Shown here one piece after another: positions 9,167 to 18,309 of a DNA stretch of 64,000 nucleotides. The stretch is taken from NCBI RefSeq assembly GCF_025200925.1, contig NZ_CP104174.1, forward strand, positions 5,952,001-6,016,000. Direction: 5' to 3'. The notes beneath the pieces were generated by a model that worked only from the letters and a program-made list of their open reading frames with translations, had not been told where the DNA came from and searched no databases. A program made the translations under genes and the position numbers. Positions within the stretch are counted from its first letter, which is position 1. The number at the start of each line of letters is the position of its first letter. This DNA is from Bradyrhizobium sp. CB1015. GTDB taxonomy: Bacteria; Pseudomonadota; Alphaproteobacteria; Rhizobiales; Xanthobacteraceae.

Positions 9167-9623
9167 GGAACCAGGAGGCAGCCTCGATGTTGTCCTGCAG
9201 CAATTCTAGAGGATGCTGCAATGGAACTGGAACATCGCGAAGAGCACGCAGAGGCCAGGCTTCACAATACGGAGCCGTCTGAACCGCCAGCCGAGCAAGT
9301 CACGTTCACCGCGCCTCTTGCGAGTGAGGGGCTCGAGCAGGTGCGCGACAGCCATTGTTGAGCTCCCGCCGAAAGCACGATGCGATGAGGATGACTAGTC
9401 ATCGCGCTTCAGGCTATTGTTTGAGCATGTCCATTCGGAAAACCGCTACACTTTTCCGGATCATGTTCCAACCGGTTTCTCGCCGGCTGGCGCTGAAATC
9501 ATCCGCAGCGCTCGTCGCCGGCCTTTCTTGCGGCAGCGCCATCAGCACGATCACCTCGCGAGACACACCAAGCCGGCCCGCATAGCGAGGCCGCACGGTG
9601 AACTTCGCAGCCGAAAAGACAAC
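9167..9623. other. gene-free region
   Basis: About 450 bp between the efflux gene and the terminator of the binding-protein gene. Apart from the interspersed palindrome at 9418-9466, nothing convincing was seen. Short open frames here have no start signal or recognisable protein. Confidence 0.4.
9418..9466. repeat. GATCATGC-type rhizobial interspersed palindrome, second copy
   Basis: Imperfect palindrome starting TTGTTTGAGCATG, with the core CGGAAAACCGCTACACTTTT and ending CCGGATCATG. It is the reverse-oriented relative of the element at 791-844, with the same length and core. Confidence 0.7.
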
Positions 9624-9655
9624 GGCGCCGCTGATCAGCGGCGCCGCCTTTTTGT
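9624..9655 (-). terminator. bidirectional intrinsic terminator
   Basis: A perfect 22-bp palindrome (9624-9645, GGCGCCGCTGA and its complement). On the plus side it is followed by GCCTTTTTG; on the minus side by GTTGTCTTTTC. It lies 37 bp past the stop of the leftward binding-protein gene and so most likely ends that transcript. The plus-side T run means it may act in both directions. Confidence 0.75.
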
Positions 9656-9681
9656 CCGAGGTCGCGAAGGATATCCCCGGC

Positions 9682-11292
9682 TTACTCCGACTTGTCGACG
9701 TTCCAGAACAGCGGCGTCGCCGGACCGTCGAGCACGCCGGTCAGCGATTTGCGCCAGCCGCTCGGCAGCAGATACTGCCCGAGCGGGATGTAGATCACCT
9801 GCTCATAGGCTTCCTTCTGGATCTCGGCGGCGATCTTCTTCTGCTCGTCGGGCGAGGAAGCGCGCACGAACGCGTCCTTGAGCTGCTCGATCTTGGGAGC
9901 ATCCGCCCAACCGAACCAGCCGCCCTTCTTACCCTGGCCGCCGATCGAAAGGTTGGCGATCGGGTTGGACACGTCGGGCGCGACCCAGTTGGTGAAGAAC
10001 ATGTTCCAGCCGCCCTCCTTCGGCGGCTTCTGGCTGGCGCGGCGGCTCACCACGGTCTGCCAGTCGGTCGCCTGCAGGTCGACCTTGAAGCCGGCCTCGC
10101 GCAGCAGCTGGGCCGCAACGATCGGCTGCGCCTTCAGCGTCGTGACATCGCCGGGGGCCATGATCACGATCGGCGTGCCGTCATAGCCGGACTCGGCGAG
10201 CGCCTTCTTGGCTTCCGCCATGCCGTTGCCCTTCACCAGCGTCTCGGCGCCGACCTCGGTCGCGAACGGCGTGTCGCAAATGAAGAACGCGCCGCAGATC
10301 TTCTGATACTTCGCGTTGCCGACCAGCGCATCGAGCACGTCCTTCTGGTTCATGGCCAGAAGAGCGGCGCGCCGCACTTTCACGTTGTCGAACGGCGGAT
10401 AGAGGAAGTTCATCCGGCCGAGCGTCTGGTAACCGAACTTGTTCAGGACCTCGATCTTGAGCTCCTTGTTCGCTTCCAGCACCGGCAGCATGTCGTAGGG
10501 AAGATTTTCCATGAAGTCGATGTCGCCCGACTGCAGCGCGTTCACCGCGGTCTGCGCGTCCGGCATGGTGATCCACTCGACGCGGTCGACCTTCGCCACC
10601 TTGCCGCCGGAGGTCCAGCTCGCAGGCTCCTTGCGCGGCACGTAATCGGTGTTCTTGACATAGACCGCCTTCACGCCGGGCTGGAATTCGCCCTGCACGA
10701 ACTTGAAGGGGCCCGAGCCGATCTGCTCCGGAATCTGCTTGTCCGCCGGCGTCTCCGCAAGGCGCTTCGGCATCATGAAGGCCACGCGCGAGGACGGCTT
10801 GCCGATGGAATCGAGGACGAGGCCGTAGGGCTCCTTCAGTTTCAGCGTGATGGTCTTGGCGTCGGTCGCCTCGATGCTCGCGGTAAAGTCCATGAGCTTC
10901 TGGCCCATGCCGTCGACCGCAGCCCAGCGCTTGAGCGAAGCGAGGCAATCTTCCGCCGTCACGGGCGTGCCGTCATGCCACTTCAGGCCGTCGCGCAGCG
11001 TGAAGGTGTAGGTGAGCTTGTCGTCGGAGATCTTCCAGTCGGCCATCTGCGGCTGAATCTTGAAGCTCGAATCCGGCGCCACCAGCGTGTCGTAAACCAT
11101 GTAGCCATGGTCGCGCGTGATGTAAGCGGTGGTGAAGATCGGGTCGATGATGCGCAAATCCGAGTGCATCACCGCGGTGAGGGTCTTGCCGGCCGCGAGC
11201 ACTGGCGAAGCCAGCGCGGTCGAAAGCGCGACGACCGACAGCGCAAGTGTGGAGGCGAACGCGCGAGGCCCCCGGCGCATGAAGTGGAACAT
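9682..11292 (-). CDS. ABC transporter substrate-binding protein, family 5 (peptide type)
   Basis: A 536-residue periplasmic binding protein of the DppA/OppA/NikA family (SBP_bac_5). The start is ATG 11292, with AGGAGA eight nucleotides upstream. It gives MFHFMRRGPRAFASTLALSV, a signal peptide cleaved after VLAA. Family features are LRDGLKWHDGTPVTAED near residue 100 and the late NMFFTNW region. Such proteins deliver di- or oligopeptides, opines or related amides to a Dpp-type importer. It is divergent from the M20 peptidase gene, with the permease and ATPase genes further along that strand. This suggests one uptake-and-hydrolysis system split over two transcripts. Confidence 0.92.
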   Translation of the reverse strand: MFHFMRRGPRAFASTLALSVVALSTALASPVLAAGKTLTAVMHSDLRIIDPIFTTAYITRDHGYMVYDTLVAPDSSFKIQPQMADWKISDDKLTYTFTLRDGLKWHDGTPVTAEDCLASLKRWAAVDGMGQKLMDFTASIEATDAKTITLKLKEPYGLVLDSIGKPSSRVAFMMPKRLAETPADKQIPEQIGSGPFKFVQGEFQPGVKAVYVKNTDYVPRKEPASWTSGGKVAKVDRVEWITMPDAQTAVNALQSGDIDFMENLPYDMLPVLEANKELKIEVLNKFGYQTLGRMNFLYPPFDNVKVRRAALLAMNQKDVLDALVGNAKYQKICGAFFICDTPFATEVGAETLVKGNGMAEAKKALAESGYDGTPIVIMAPGDVTTLKAQPIVAAQLLREAGFKVDLQATDWQTVVSRRASQKPPKEGGWNMFFTNWVAPDVSNPIANLSIGGQGKKGGWFGWADAPKIEQLKDAFVRASSPDEQKKIAAEIQKEAYEQVIYIPLGQYLLPSGWRKSLTGVLDGPATPLFWNVDKSE

Positions 11293-11560
11293 AGAAAGTT
11301 CTCCTGACGTGAAACTGTTCAAAGGCAGGTTATTGATTGAGCATGAAGTCCGTTCGTTGGGCGAACTAACCTCATGCAATGCCTTTATCTTTTCGAGACT
11401 TGCAGACAGTGCCGAGCGCGTCAATCCGGTTTCGTTGCAAGCCCTTACGGCGCATGCACGGGCTCCACAGGGATCGGTTTGGCTCTACAACACCTTCCGC
11501 TTGTCCTGACCACGCCGATGCAATGCGCGTTCCATCTTTCCAAGATCGAGAGACATTGAG

Positions 11561-12691
11561 ATGAATCCTGCCAATCTCCCCTTTGATTCCGAAGCAATGC
11601 TCGAGGGCCTGCGCGGCTGGGTCGAATGCGAAAGCCCGACCTGGGATGCAGGCGCCGTGGACCGCATGCTGGATATCGCGGCGCGGGATATGGCGATCAT
11701 GGGTGCGACGATCGAACGCATCGCCGGCCGCCAGGGTTTTGGCGGCGTCGTCCGCGCGCGCTTTCCCCACCCGAAGCAGGGCGAGCCGGGCATCCTGATC
11801 GCCGGCCACATGGACACCGTCCACCCGGTCGGCACCATCGAGAAGCTGAAATGGCGGCGCGAGGGCAACAAATGCTATGGCCCCGGCATCTACGACATGA
11901 AGGGCGGCAATTATCTCTCGCTGGAAGCGATCCGGCAGCTGGCACGCGCGTCGTTCACGACGCCGCTGCCGATCACCGTGCTGTTCACGCCGGACGAGGA
12001 AGTCGGCACACCCTCGACGCGCGACATCATCGAGGCTGAGGCCGCGCGCAACAAGTACGTGCTGGTGCCGGAGCCCGGCCGCGCGGACAACGGCGTCACG
12101 ACCGGACGTTACGCCATCGCACGCTTCAACCTCGAGGCGACGGGCCGGCCGAGCCACGCCGGCGCCACGCTGGCGGCGGGACGCTCGGCGATCCGCGAGA
12201 TGGCGCGGCAGATTCTCAGCATCGACGCCATGACGACGGAGGACTGCACCTTCTCGGTCGGCGTCGTGCATGGCGGCCAGTGGGTCAATTGCGTTGCCAC
12301 CTCCGCGACAGGCGAAGCGCTGTCGATGGCAAAGCGCCAGGCCGATCTCGATCGCGGTGTCGAGCGGATGCTGGCGCTGTCCGGCACCAGCAACGATGTC
12401 ACCTTCAAGGTCACGCGCGGCGTGACGCGGCCGGTGTGGGAGCCGGATGCCGGCACCATGGCGCTGTATGAGAAGGCGCGCGGCATCGCCAAGTCTCTTG
12501 GCATGGAACTGCCGCATGCAAGCTCCGGCGGCGGCTCCGACGGCAACTTCACCGGCGCGATGGGAATCCCGACGCTCGACGGCCTCGGCGTGCGCGGCGG
12601 CAATGCCCACACGCTCGAGGAGTATATCGAAGTCGAGAGTCTCGTTGAGCGTGGTCGGCTGATGGCGGGGCTGCTGGCGACGCTTGAGTGA
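11561..12691 (+). CDS. M20 family metallopeptidase (carboxypeptidase G2-like)
   Basis: A 376-residue M20 enzyme. The dinuclear zinc site is complete: GHMDTVHP (H83, D85), the bridging Asp in YDMKGG (D112), the catalytic pair DEEVG (E146/E147), a later acidic ligand in PEPGR and a C-terminal His in HTLEE. It resembles glutamate carboxypeptidases and ArgE/DapE enzymes, which cleave a C-terminal amino acid or deacylate an N-acyl amino acid. No signal peptide is seen, so it acts in the cytoplasm. It heads the strand carrying the Dpp-like permeases and is divergent from the binding protein, which supports a role in hydrolysing the imported substrate. Confidence 0.92.
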   Translation: MNPANLPFDSEAMLEGLRGWVECESPTWDAGAVDRMLDIAARDMAIMGATIERIAGRQGFGGVVRARFPHPKQGEPGILIAGHMDTVHPVGTIEKLKWRREGNKCYGPGIYDMKGGNYLSLEAIRQLARASFTTPLPITVLFTPDEEVGTPSTRDIIEAEAARNKYVLVPEPGRADNGVTTGRYAIARFNLEATGRPSHAGATLAAGRSAIREMARQILSIDAMTTEDCTFSVGVVHGGQWVNCVATSATGEALSMAKRQADLDRGVERMLALSGTSNDVTFKVTRGVTRPVWEPDAGTMALYEKARGIAKSLGMELPHASSGGGSDGNFTGAMGIPTLDGLGVRGGNAHTLEEYIEVESLVERGRLMAGLLATLE

Positions 12692-12700
12692 CGGCGCAGC

Positions 12701-12794
12701 CGTCATTCCGGAAGGGTCCGAAGGACCAGACCCGGAATCTCGAGATTCTCAGGTGCGCAATTTGCGCACCATAGTTCGCGTCTTCGACGCGCCG
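12701..12794. repeat. GTCATTCCGG-type palindromic repeat
   Basis: Starts CGTCATTCCGG and contains TCTCGAGATTCTCAGGTGCGC and its complementary GCGCACC, ending in CGTCTTCGACGCG. It belongs to the family also seen at 14799, 22084, 30454, 31906 and 59384. It fills the gap between the peptidase and the first permease. Confidence 0.75.
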
Positions 12795-12938
12795 AGGCCT
12801 ATGCTTCTCCCCAAATCAGCTGACCGCACTGCAAAAACTGTGGCCCTCGTGGCACGGGAATTGCTGAAATGTTAGGCTGGTGGCAGAACTGACCTCTCGC
12901 CGCTGCCGCCGATTTGACTCTAAACTGACGGATCCACC

Positions 12939-13880
12939 TTGCTCGGATATCTCCTTCGCCGAATTCTCGCCGCCGTGCCCGTGATGGGCGTGGTGGCGCT
13001 GTTCGTGTTCCTCCTGCTCCGCCTCACCCCCGGCGATCCCGCCGCGATCCTCGCTGGCGACAACGCGACGCCGGAACGGCTCGAGCGCATCCGCGAGTCG
13101 CTCGGTCTCAACGAGCCGCTGATCGTGCAGTTCATCACCTGGGTGAACAAGCTGCTGCATGGCGACCTCGGAACCTCGCTGATCTCCAACCTGCCGGTGA
13201 TGAAGATGATCGGCCAGCGCGTCGAGCCGTCGATCTCGATCGCGCTGTGCACCATCATCCTCGCCGTCATCGTCGCAGTTCCCCTGGGGGTGATCGCGGC
13301 GTGGAAGCACGGCACCTGGATCGACCGCTTCGTGATGGCTCTGTCCGTGCTCGGCTTCTCGGTGCCGGTGTTCGTGGTCGGCTATGTCCTGATCGAGGTC
13401 TTCGCGATCGAGTTGCGGTGGGTGCCGGTGCAGGGCTTCCGCAGCATCTTCAACGGCTTCGGTCCGTTCTTCGAGCGCATGATCCTGCCGACCTGCGCGC
13501 TGTCCTTCATCTACATCGCACTGATCGCGCGCATGACGCGTGCGGCGATGCTGGACGTGCTCGGCGAGGATTACGTGCGAACGGCGCGCGCAAAGGGCAT
13601 CAACGAGGTCGCGGTGATGATGCGCCATGCGCTGCGCAACGCCGCCGTGCCCGTGATCACCGTGATCGGCACCGGCTTTGCGCTCTTGATCTCCGGCGTC
13701 GTGGTCACCGAGAGCGTGTTCAACATCCCCGGCATCGGCCGCCTCACCGTCGATGCGGTGCTGGCGCGCGACTATCCCGTGATCCAGGCGATGATCCTGC
13801 TGACGTCGCTGATCTACGTCGTCGTCAATCTTCTCATCGACGTCGCCTACACCCTGCTCGATCCCCGGATCCGGTACTGA
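12939..13880 (+). CDS. ABC transporter permease, DppB type
   Basis: A 313-residue inner-membrane permease. The N-terminal helix MLGYLLRRILAAVPVMGVVA and the following TPGDPAA segment are hallmarks of the DppB/OppB/NikB family. The EAA-type loop is in EDYVRTARAKGINE (near residue 210). Six membrane segments are expected. It pairs with the next gene to form the import channel. The start is a TTG at 12939, chosen because the family N-terminus begins exactly there; the ribosome site is weak. Confidence 0.92.
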   Translation: MLGYLLRRILAAVPVMGVVALFVFLLLRLTPGDPAAILAGDNATPERLERIRESLGLNEPLIVQFITWVNKLLHGDLGTSLISNLPVMKMIGQRVEPSISIALCTIILAVIVAVPLGVIAAWKHGTWIDRFVMALSVLGFSVPVFVVGYVLIEVFAIELRWVPVQGFRSIFNGFGPFFERMILPTCALSFIYIALIARMTRAAMLDVLGEDYVRTARAKGINEVAVMMRHALRNAAVPVITVIGTGFALLISGVVVTESVFNIPGIGRLTVDAVLARDYPVIQAMILLTSLIYVVVNLLIDVAYTLLDPRIRY

Positions 13881-13898
13881 GGCAAGGACAAGAACAAA

Positions 13899-14786
13899 AT
13901 GTCGGTCGATACCCTTCCCCAGTCGTCCATTCCGATCACGTCGCCGCTGCGGCCGCGTTTCGGGTTCCTCACCTCGACGCCGATCATCGCCACCGCGACG
14001 GTCCTGCTCGCCCTGATCGTGGTGATCTCGATCCTGGCGCCGCTGATCGCGCCGCATGATCCGGTCCAGCTCGCGCCGTCGCAGCGATTGAAGCCGGCCT
14101 CGGCGCAATTCCTGCTCGGCACCGACGCCTACGGGCGCGACCTGCTGTCGCGCGTGATCTATGGCGGCCGCATCTCGCTCTTGATCGGCATCGGCTCGGC
14201 GATCCTGTCGATCGCCATCGGCCTTGCGATCGGCCTCGTCTCCGGCTTCTTCAAGCTGGTCGATTCCGTGATGATGCGCGTCATGGACGGCCTGATGGCG
14301 ATGCCGAGCATCCTGCTCGCGATTGCCGTGGTGTCGCTCTCCGGCGCCAGCCTCTGGACCGTGCTGATCGCGATCACGATCCCCGAGATTCCGCGCGTGG
14401 CACGCCTGGTCCGCTCGGTCGTGCTGTCGGCGCGCGAGGAGCCTTACGTCGAGGCCGCGATCTCGGTCGGCTCGAGCCTGCCGAAGATCATGTGGCGCCA
14501 CCTGATGCCGAACACGATCGCGCCGTTGATCGTCCAGGGCACCTATATCTGCGCCAGCGCCATCCTGACCGAGGCCATCCTCTCCTTCCTCGGCGCCGGC
14601 ATCTCGCCGGAGACTCCGACCTGGGGCAACATCATGGCCGAGGGCCGCCAGTACTTCCAGATCAAGCCGTCGCTGATCTTCTGGCCGGGCCTGTTGCTCT
14701 CCATCGCCATCCTCAGCATCAACCTGATCGGCGACGCCGCCCGCGACGCCCTCGATCCGCGCATGAAGCAGCGGGAGGGCAAGTGA
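13899..14786 (+). CDS. ABC transporter permease, DppC type
   Basis: A 295-residue partner permease. It shows the N-terminal OppC-like region with APHDPVQL and the LLGTDAYGRDLLSR motif (near residues 68-82) typical of DppC/OppC. The EAA loop is EEPYVEAAISVGSS. The C-terminal DPRMKQREGK matches the DPR ending common in the family. It begins 18 bp after DppB and is probably co-transcribed. It forms a heterodimeric channel with that protein. Confidence 0.93.
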   Translation: MSVDTLPQSSIPITSPLRPRFGFLTSTPIIATATVLLALIVVISILAPLIAPHDPVQLAPSQRLKPASAQFLLGTDAYGRDLLSRVIYGGRISLLIGIGSAILSIAIGLAIGLVSGFFKLVDSVMMRVMDGLMAMPSILLAIAVVSLSGASLWTVLIAITIPEIPRVARLVRSVVLSAREEPYVEAAISVGSSLPKIMWRHLMPNTIAPLIVQGTYICASAILTEAILSFLGAGISPETPTWGNIMAEGRQYFQIKPSLIFWPGLLLSIAILSINLIGDAARDALDPRMKQREGK

Positions 14787-14798
14787 AATCCTTTACTC

Positions 14799-14880
14799 CG
14801 TCGTTCCGGGGCGGTGCGAAGCACCGAACCCGGAACCTCGAGGTTCCGGGTTCGCGCTTCCGCGCGCCCCGGAACGACGC
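14799..14880. repeat. GTCGTTCCGGG-type palindromic repeat
   Basis: A long palindrome with outer arms CGTCGTTCCGGGGCG and CGCCCCGGAACGACG and an inner perfect palindrome CCCGGAACCTCGAGGTTCCGGG. It occupies almost the whole gap between the second permease and the ATPase within the putative operon. Confidence 0.85.
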
Positions 14881-14892
14881 TGGAGAATTTGC

Positions 14893-16539
14893 ATGACCAA
14901 CACCATCCTCGACATCAACAATCTCGTCGTCTCCATCGGCAAGAAGCCGAAAGGCGCGAACATCATCGACGGCATCTCGATCCAGGTGCGTGAGCGCGAG
15001 ACGCTGTGCCTCGTCGGCGAAAGCGGCTCGGGCAAGTCGGTGACCTCGCTCACCACGATGGGCCTGTTGCCGAAGGGCACGCTGGTGCCGACCGCCGGCA
15101 GCGTGAAGCTGGTCGGCGAGGAGCTGCTCACCGCCACCGACCGCCGCCTGCGCCAGCTGCGCGCGACCAAGATGGCGATGATCTTCCAGGAGCCGATGAC
15201 CGCGCTCAATCCGGTGGTGCCGGTCGGCCGCCAGATCGACGAGGTGCTGCGCGCCCACACCAGTCTGGACGCGAAGGCGCGCAGGAAGCGCATCCTCGAC
15301 ATGATGGAGCAGGTCCGCCTGCCCCAGGTCGAGCGCATCTTCGCCTCCTACCCTCACCGCCTCTCCGGCGGCCAGCGCCAGCGCATCATGATCGCGATGG
15401 CGCTGGTGCTGGAGCCGAAGCTCCTCATTGCCGACGAGCCGACCACCGCGCTCGACGTCACCACGCAAAAGCAGATCCTGACCCTGATCCGCGACCTCCA
15501 GCGCGATCACGGCACGGCCGTGCTGTTCATCACCCACGACATGGGCGTGGTGGCGGAGATCGCCGACCGCGTCGCGGTGATGCGCCAGGGCCGTCTGGTC
15601 GAGACCGGCCCGCTCGAGACCGTGCTGCGCAATCCGACCATGGAATACACCCGCAACCTGCTCGCCTCGGTGCCGAGCCTGGTGCCGCGGGCGCCGCGCG
15701 AGGAGACCCGCGAGCCCGTGGTGCTGGAGGCCAACGAGCTCAGCAAGGTCTACAAGGAGCGCGCCTTCTTCGGCAAAGGCCGTGAGGTCGTCGCTGCCGA
15801 CAAGGTCACCTTGACGCTGCGCAAGGGCCGCACGCTCGGCATCGTCGGTGAAAGCGGCTCGGGCAAGTCGACGGTGGCGCGCTGCATCGTGCGCCTGATC
15901 GATCCGACCTCCGGCGGCGTGCGCCTAGCCGGCCGCGAGATCGCCGACATCTCGCGCCGCCTGCTGCAGCCGCACCGGCAGAAGATCCAGATCGTGTTCC
16001 AGGATCCCTACCGCTCGCTCAACCCACGCGTCACCGTCGGCGAGAGCATCGCGGAAGGCCCGATCAATTACGGCACTTCGCATGCCGATGCGATGAAGCG
16101 CGCGCGAGAGCTGCTCGAGCTGGTCGGCCTGCCGGCCGATGCGGTGTCGCGTTATCCGCACCAATTCTCCGGCGGCCAGCGCCAGCGCATCGCGATCGCC
16201 CGGGCGCTCGCGCTCGATCCCGACGTGCTGGTCGCGGACGAGGCAGTCTCCGCGCTCGACGTCTCGGTGCAGGCGCAGGTGCTGGAGCTGCTCGACGAGA
16301 TCCAGAAGCGGCTCGGCATCGCCATCCTATTCATCACCCACGACTTGCGCGTCGCAGCCCAGATCTGCGACGAGGTCGTGGTGATGCAGCACGGCCGCGT
16401 CGTCGAACAGGGACCGGCCGCCGAAGTGCTGACGCATCCGCAGGAGGCCTACACCAAGGCCCTGCTGGATGCGGCGCCCGGACGCAACTGGGACTTCGCG
16501 AATTTCCGGCCGGTGGAAGGCGTGGGGGCGACGGCGTAG
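14893..16539 (+). CDS. fused dual ATPase of Dpp-type ABC importer
   Basis: A 548-residue protein with two complete ABC ATPase domains, equivalent to DppD and DppF joined. Domain 1 (residues 1-265) has Walker A GESGSGKS, signature LSGGQRQRIMIAMA and Walker B LLIADEPTTALD. Domain 2 (about 275-540) has GESGSGKST, FSGGQRQRIAIARA and VLVADEAVSALD. The oligopeptide-binding C-terminal extension (YTRNLLASVPSL) follows domain 1. In the second Walker B the usual Pro after Glu is Ala, as is common in DppF proteins. It powers import of the ligand carried by the binding protein. Fused versions are known in rhizobia (GsiA/YliA-like). Confidence 0.93.
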   Translation: MTNTILDINNLVVSIGKKPKGANIIDGISIQVRERETLCLVGESGSGKSVTSLTTMGLLPKGTLVPTAGSVKLVGEELLTATDRRLRQLRATKMAMIFQEPMTALNPVVPVGRQIDEVLRAHTSLDAKARRKRILDMMEQVRLPQVERIFASYPHRLSGGQRQRIMIAMALVLEPKLLIADEPTTALDVTTQKQILTLIRDLQRDHGTAVLFITHDMGVVAEIADRVAVMRQGRLVETGPLETVLRNPTMEYTRNLLASVPSLVPRAPREETREPVVLEANELSKVYKERAFFGKGREVVAADKVTLTLRKGRTLGIVGESGSGKSTVARCIVRLIDPTSGGVRLAGREIADISRRLLQPHRQKIQIVFQDPYRSLNPRVTVGESIAEGPINYGTSHADAMKRARELLELVGLPADAVSRYPHQFSGGQRQRIAIARALALDPDVLVADEAVSALDVSVQAQVLELLDEIQKRLGIAILFITHDLRVAAQICDEVVVMQHGRVVEQGPAAEVLTHPQEAYTKALLDAAPGRNWDFANFRPVEGVGATA

Positions 16540-16550
16540 TCCTCTCCACT

Positions 16551-16665
16551 CGTCATTGCGAGCCACCGGGTCCGCGCGAAGCGCGGCCCGATGACAGGCT
16601 CCGCGAAGCAATCCAGAAATCCCTCCGCGGAAAGACTCTGGATTGCTTCGCTACGCTCGCAATGA
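16551..16665. repeat. GTCATTGCGAG-type palindromic repeat
   Basis: A 115-bp element opening CGTCATTGCGAGCC and closing with GGATTGCTTCGCTACGC then TCGCAATGA. It contains a pair GAAGCAATCCAG and CTGGATTGCTTC. Related copies are at 23840 and 36471. Confidence 0.8.
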
Positions 16666-16789
16666 GGTGTGCGCGGCACACATTCCCAAAACGGCTTGAG
16701 GCCATGCACGGCGCGATGGCCTCTCACCTTGCTCTCTCCTCGGAGCCAAGGCTAACGTCGCGCACTTTCCAACGCTGGACCTGAACTGA

Positions 16790-18295
16790 ATGACACGCAT
16801 CGCCGTCGGCGGCTTCCTGCACGAGACCAACACCTTCGCTCCGACCAAGGCGACCTTCGCCGATTTCCAGCATGGCGGCGGCTGGCCGGCGATGACCAGA
16901 GGTGCCGACGTCTTGAAGGTGATGCGGCGCATCAATGTCGGCCTCGCCGGTTTCGTCGACAGCGCTGAAGCGAACGGCTGGGAACTCGTGCCGACCATTG
17001 CCTGCGGCGCGAGCCCGTCGGCGCACGTCACCGAGGACGCCTTCGAACGCATCGTGAAGGTGATGGTCGACGGCATCGCCGCTGCCGGGCCGATTGACGC
17101 CGTCTATCTCGACCTGCACGGCGCCATGGTGACCGAGCATCTCGACGACGGCGAAGGCGAGATTCTGGCGCGCGTGCGCCGCGTCATCGGCAAGGATGTT
17201 CCGCTGGTCACCAGCCTCGACCTCCATGCCAACGTCACGCCGGAGATGATGGACCATGCCGATGCGCTGATCGCCTACCGTACCTATCCCCATGTCGACA
17301 TGGCCGCTACCGGCCGCGCCTGCGCGGAGCACCTCGCGCTGCTGCTTCAGACGAAGCAGCACTTCGCCAAGGCATTCCGGCAATTGCCGTTCCTGATCCC
17401 GATCAGCTGGCAATGCACCAACGACCAGCCCACCAAAGGCATCTACGAAAAGCTCGCCGCCCTGGAGAGCGATGCCGTTCCGACCCTCTCCTTCGCGCCC
17501 GGCTTTCCCGCCGCCGATTTCCGCGACTGCGGCCCGAGCGTGTTCGCCTACGGAAAGACACAGGCAGACGCCGATCGTGCGGCCGACGCGCTTCTGAAGC
17601 TGATCGAAAGTCACGAGGACGATTTCGACGGCAAGATCTGGACGCCCGACGACGGCGTCCGCCACGCCATGGAACTTGCCAAGAGCGCCAGCAAGCCGAT
17701 CATCATCGCCGACACCCAGGACAATCCCGGCGCCGGCGGCGACTCCGACACGACGGGCATGCTGCGCGCACTGGTACGCAACAAGGCGAGTGCGGCAACC
17801 GGCGCGATCTACGATCCGGAATCGGCCAGGGCCGTGCACACAGCCGGCGTCGGCGCCACCGTGACACTGTCGCTCGGCGGCAAGTCCGGCATCCCCGGCG
17901 ACGCGCCCTATCGCGACACTTTCGTGGTCGAACAGCTCTCCGACGGCCGCTTCATCGCGCCCGGTCCGTATTACGGCGGCCGCGAGATGAAGATGGGCCC
18001 GTCCGCAGCCTTGCGCATCGGCGATGTCCGCATCGTCGTCTCCTCGCACAAGGCGCAGCTCGCCGACCAGGCGATGTACCGCTATGTCGGCATCGAGCCG
18101 ACCGAACAGAAAATTTTGGTCAACAAGAGCTCGGTGCATTTCCGCGCCGATTTCGAGCCGATCGCCGAGAAACTGATGATCTGTGCCGCGCCCGGGGCGA
18201 TGCCGGCCGACACCGCTTCGCTGCCCTGGACGCGCCTGCGGCCCGGCATCCGCATCAAGCCGAACGGCCCCGTTTTCAATCCACCTTCACGCTAA
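16790..18295 (+). CDS. M81 family metallopeptidase (MlrC-like)
   Basis: A 501-residue protein of the MlrC family, named after microcystinase C of sphingomonads, which cleaves linearised microcystin products. The N-terminal metal-site motifs are visible: FLHETNTFAP near residue 9, YLDLHGAM near residue 107 and SLDLHANV near residue 142. Also seen are DNPGAGGDSDTTGM (near residue 310) and the C-terminal domain. Members outside microcystin degraders are common in soil proteobacteria, mostly with unknown peptide or amide substrates. No signal peptide. It follows the importer and precedes an M20 amidohydrolase by 14 bp, so it likely belongs to one catabolic operon. Confidence 0.9.
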   Translation: MTRIAVGGFLHETNTFAPTKATFADFQHGGGWPAMTRGADVLKVMRRINVGLAGFVDSAEANGWELVPTIACGASPSAHVTEDAFERIVKVMVDGIAAAGPIDAVYLDLHGAMVTEHLDDGEGEILARVRRVIGKDVPLVTSLDLHANVTPEMMDHADALIAYRTYPHVDMAATGRACAEHLALLLQTKQHFAKAFRQLPFLIPISWQCTNDQPTKGIYEKLAALESDAVPTLSFAPGFPAADFRDCGPSVFAYGKTQADADRAADALLKLIESHEDDFDGKIWTPDDGVRHAMELAKSASKPIIIADTQDNPGAGGDSDTTGMLRALVRNKASAATGAIYDPESARAVHTAGVGATVTLSLGGKSGIPGDAPYRDTFVVEQLSDGRFIAPGPYYGGREMKMGPSAALRIGDVRIVVSSHKAQLADQAMYRYVGIEPTEQKILVNKSSVHFRADFEPIAEKLMICAAPGAMPADTASLPWTRLRPGIRIKPNGPVFNPPSR

Positions 18296-18309
18296 CCGGA
18301 CAGGACCAC

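Noticed and set aside
9598..11307. 569-codon plus-strand open frame
   Set aside because: It is the antisense of the substrate-binding protein and starts inside the terminator region.
12816..14501. 561-codon minus-strand open frame opposite the permeases
   Set aside because: It is low-complexity His/Arg/Asp sequence antisense to two clear ABC permeases, with no family features.
16790..18295. A true microcystin-degradation (mlr) cluster
   Set aside because: Only an MlrC-like protein is present; no MlrA, MlrB or MlrD counterparts were seen, and M81 proteins are common in soil bacteria.
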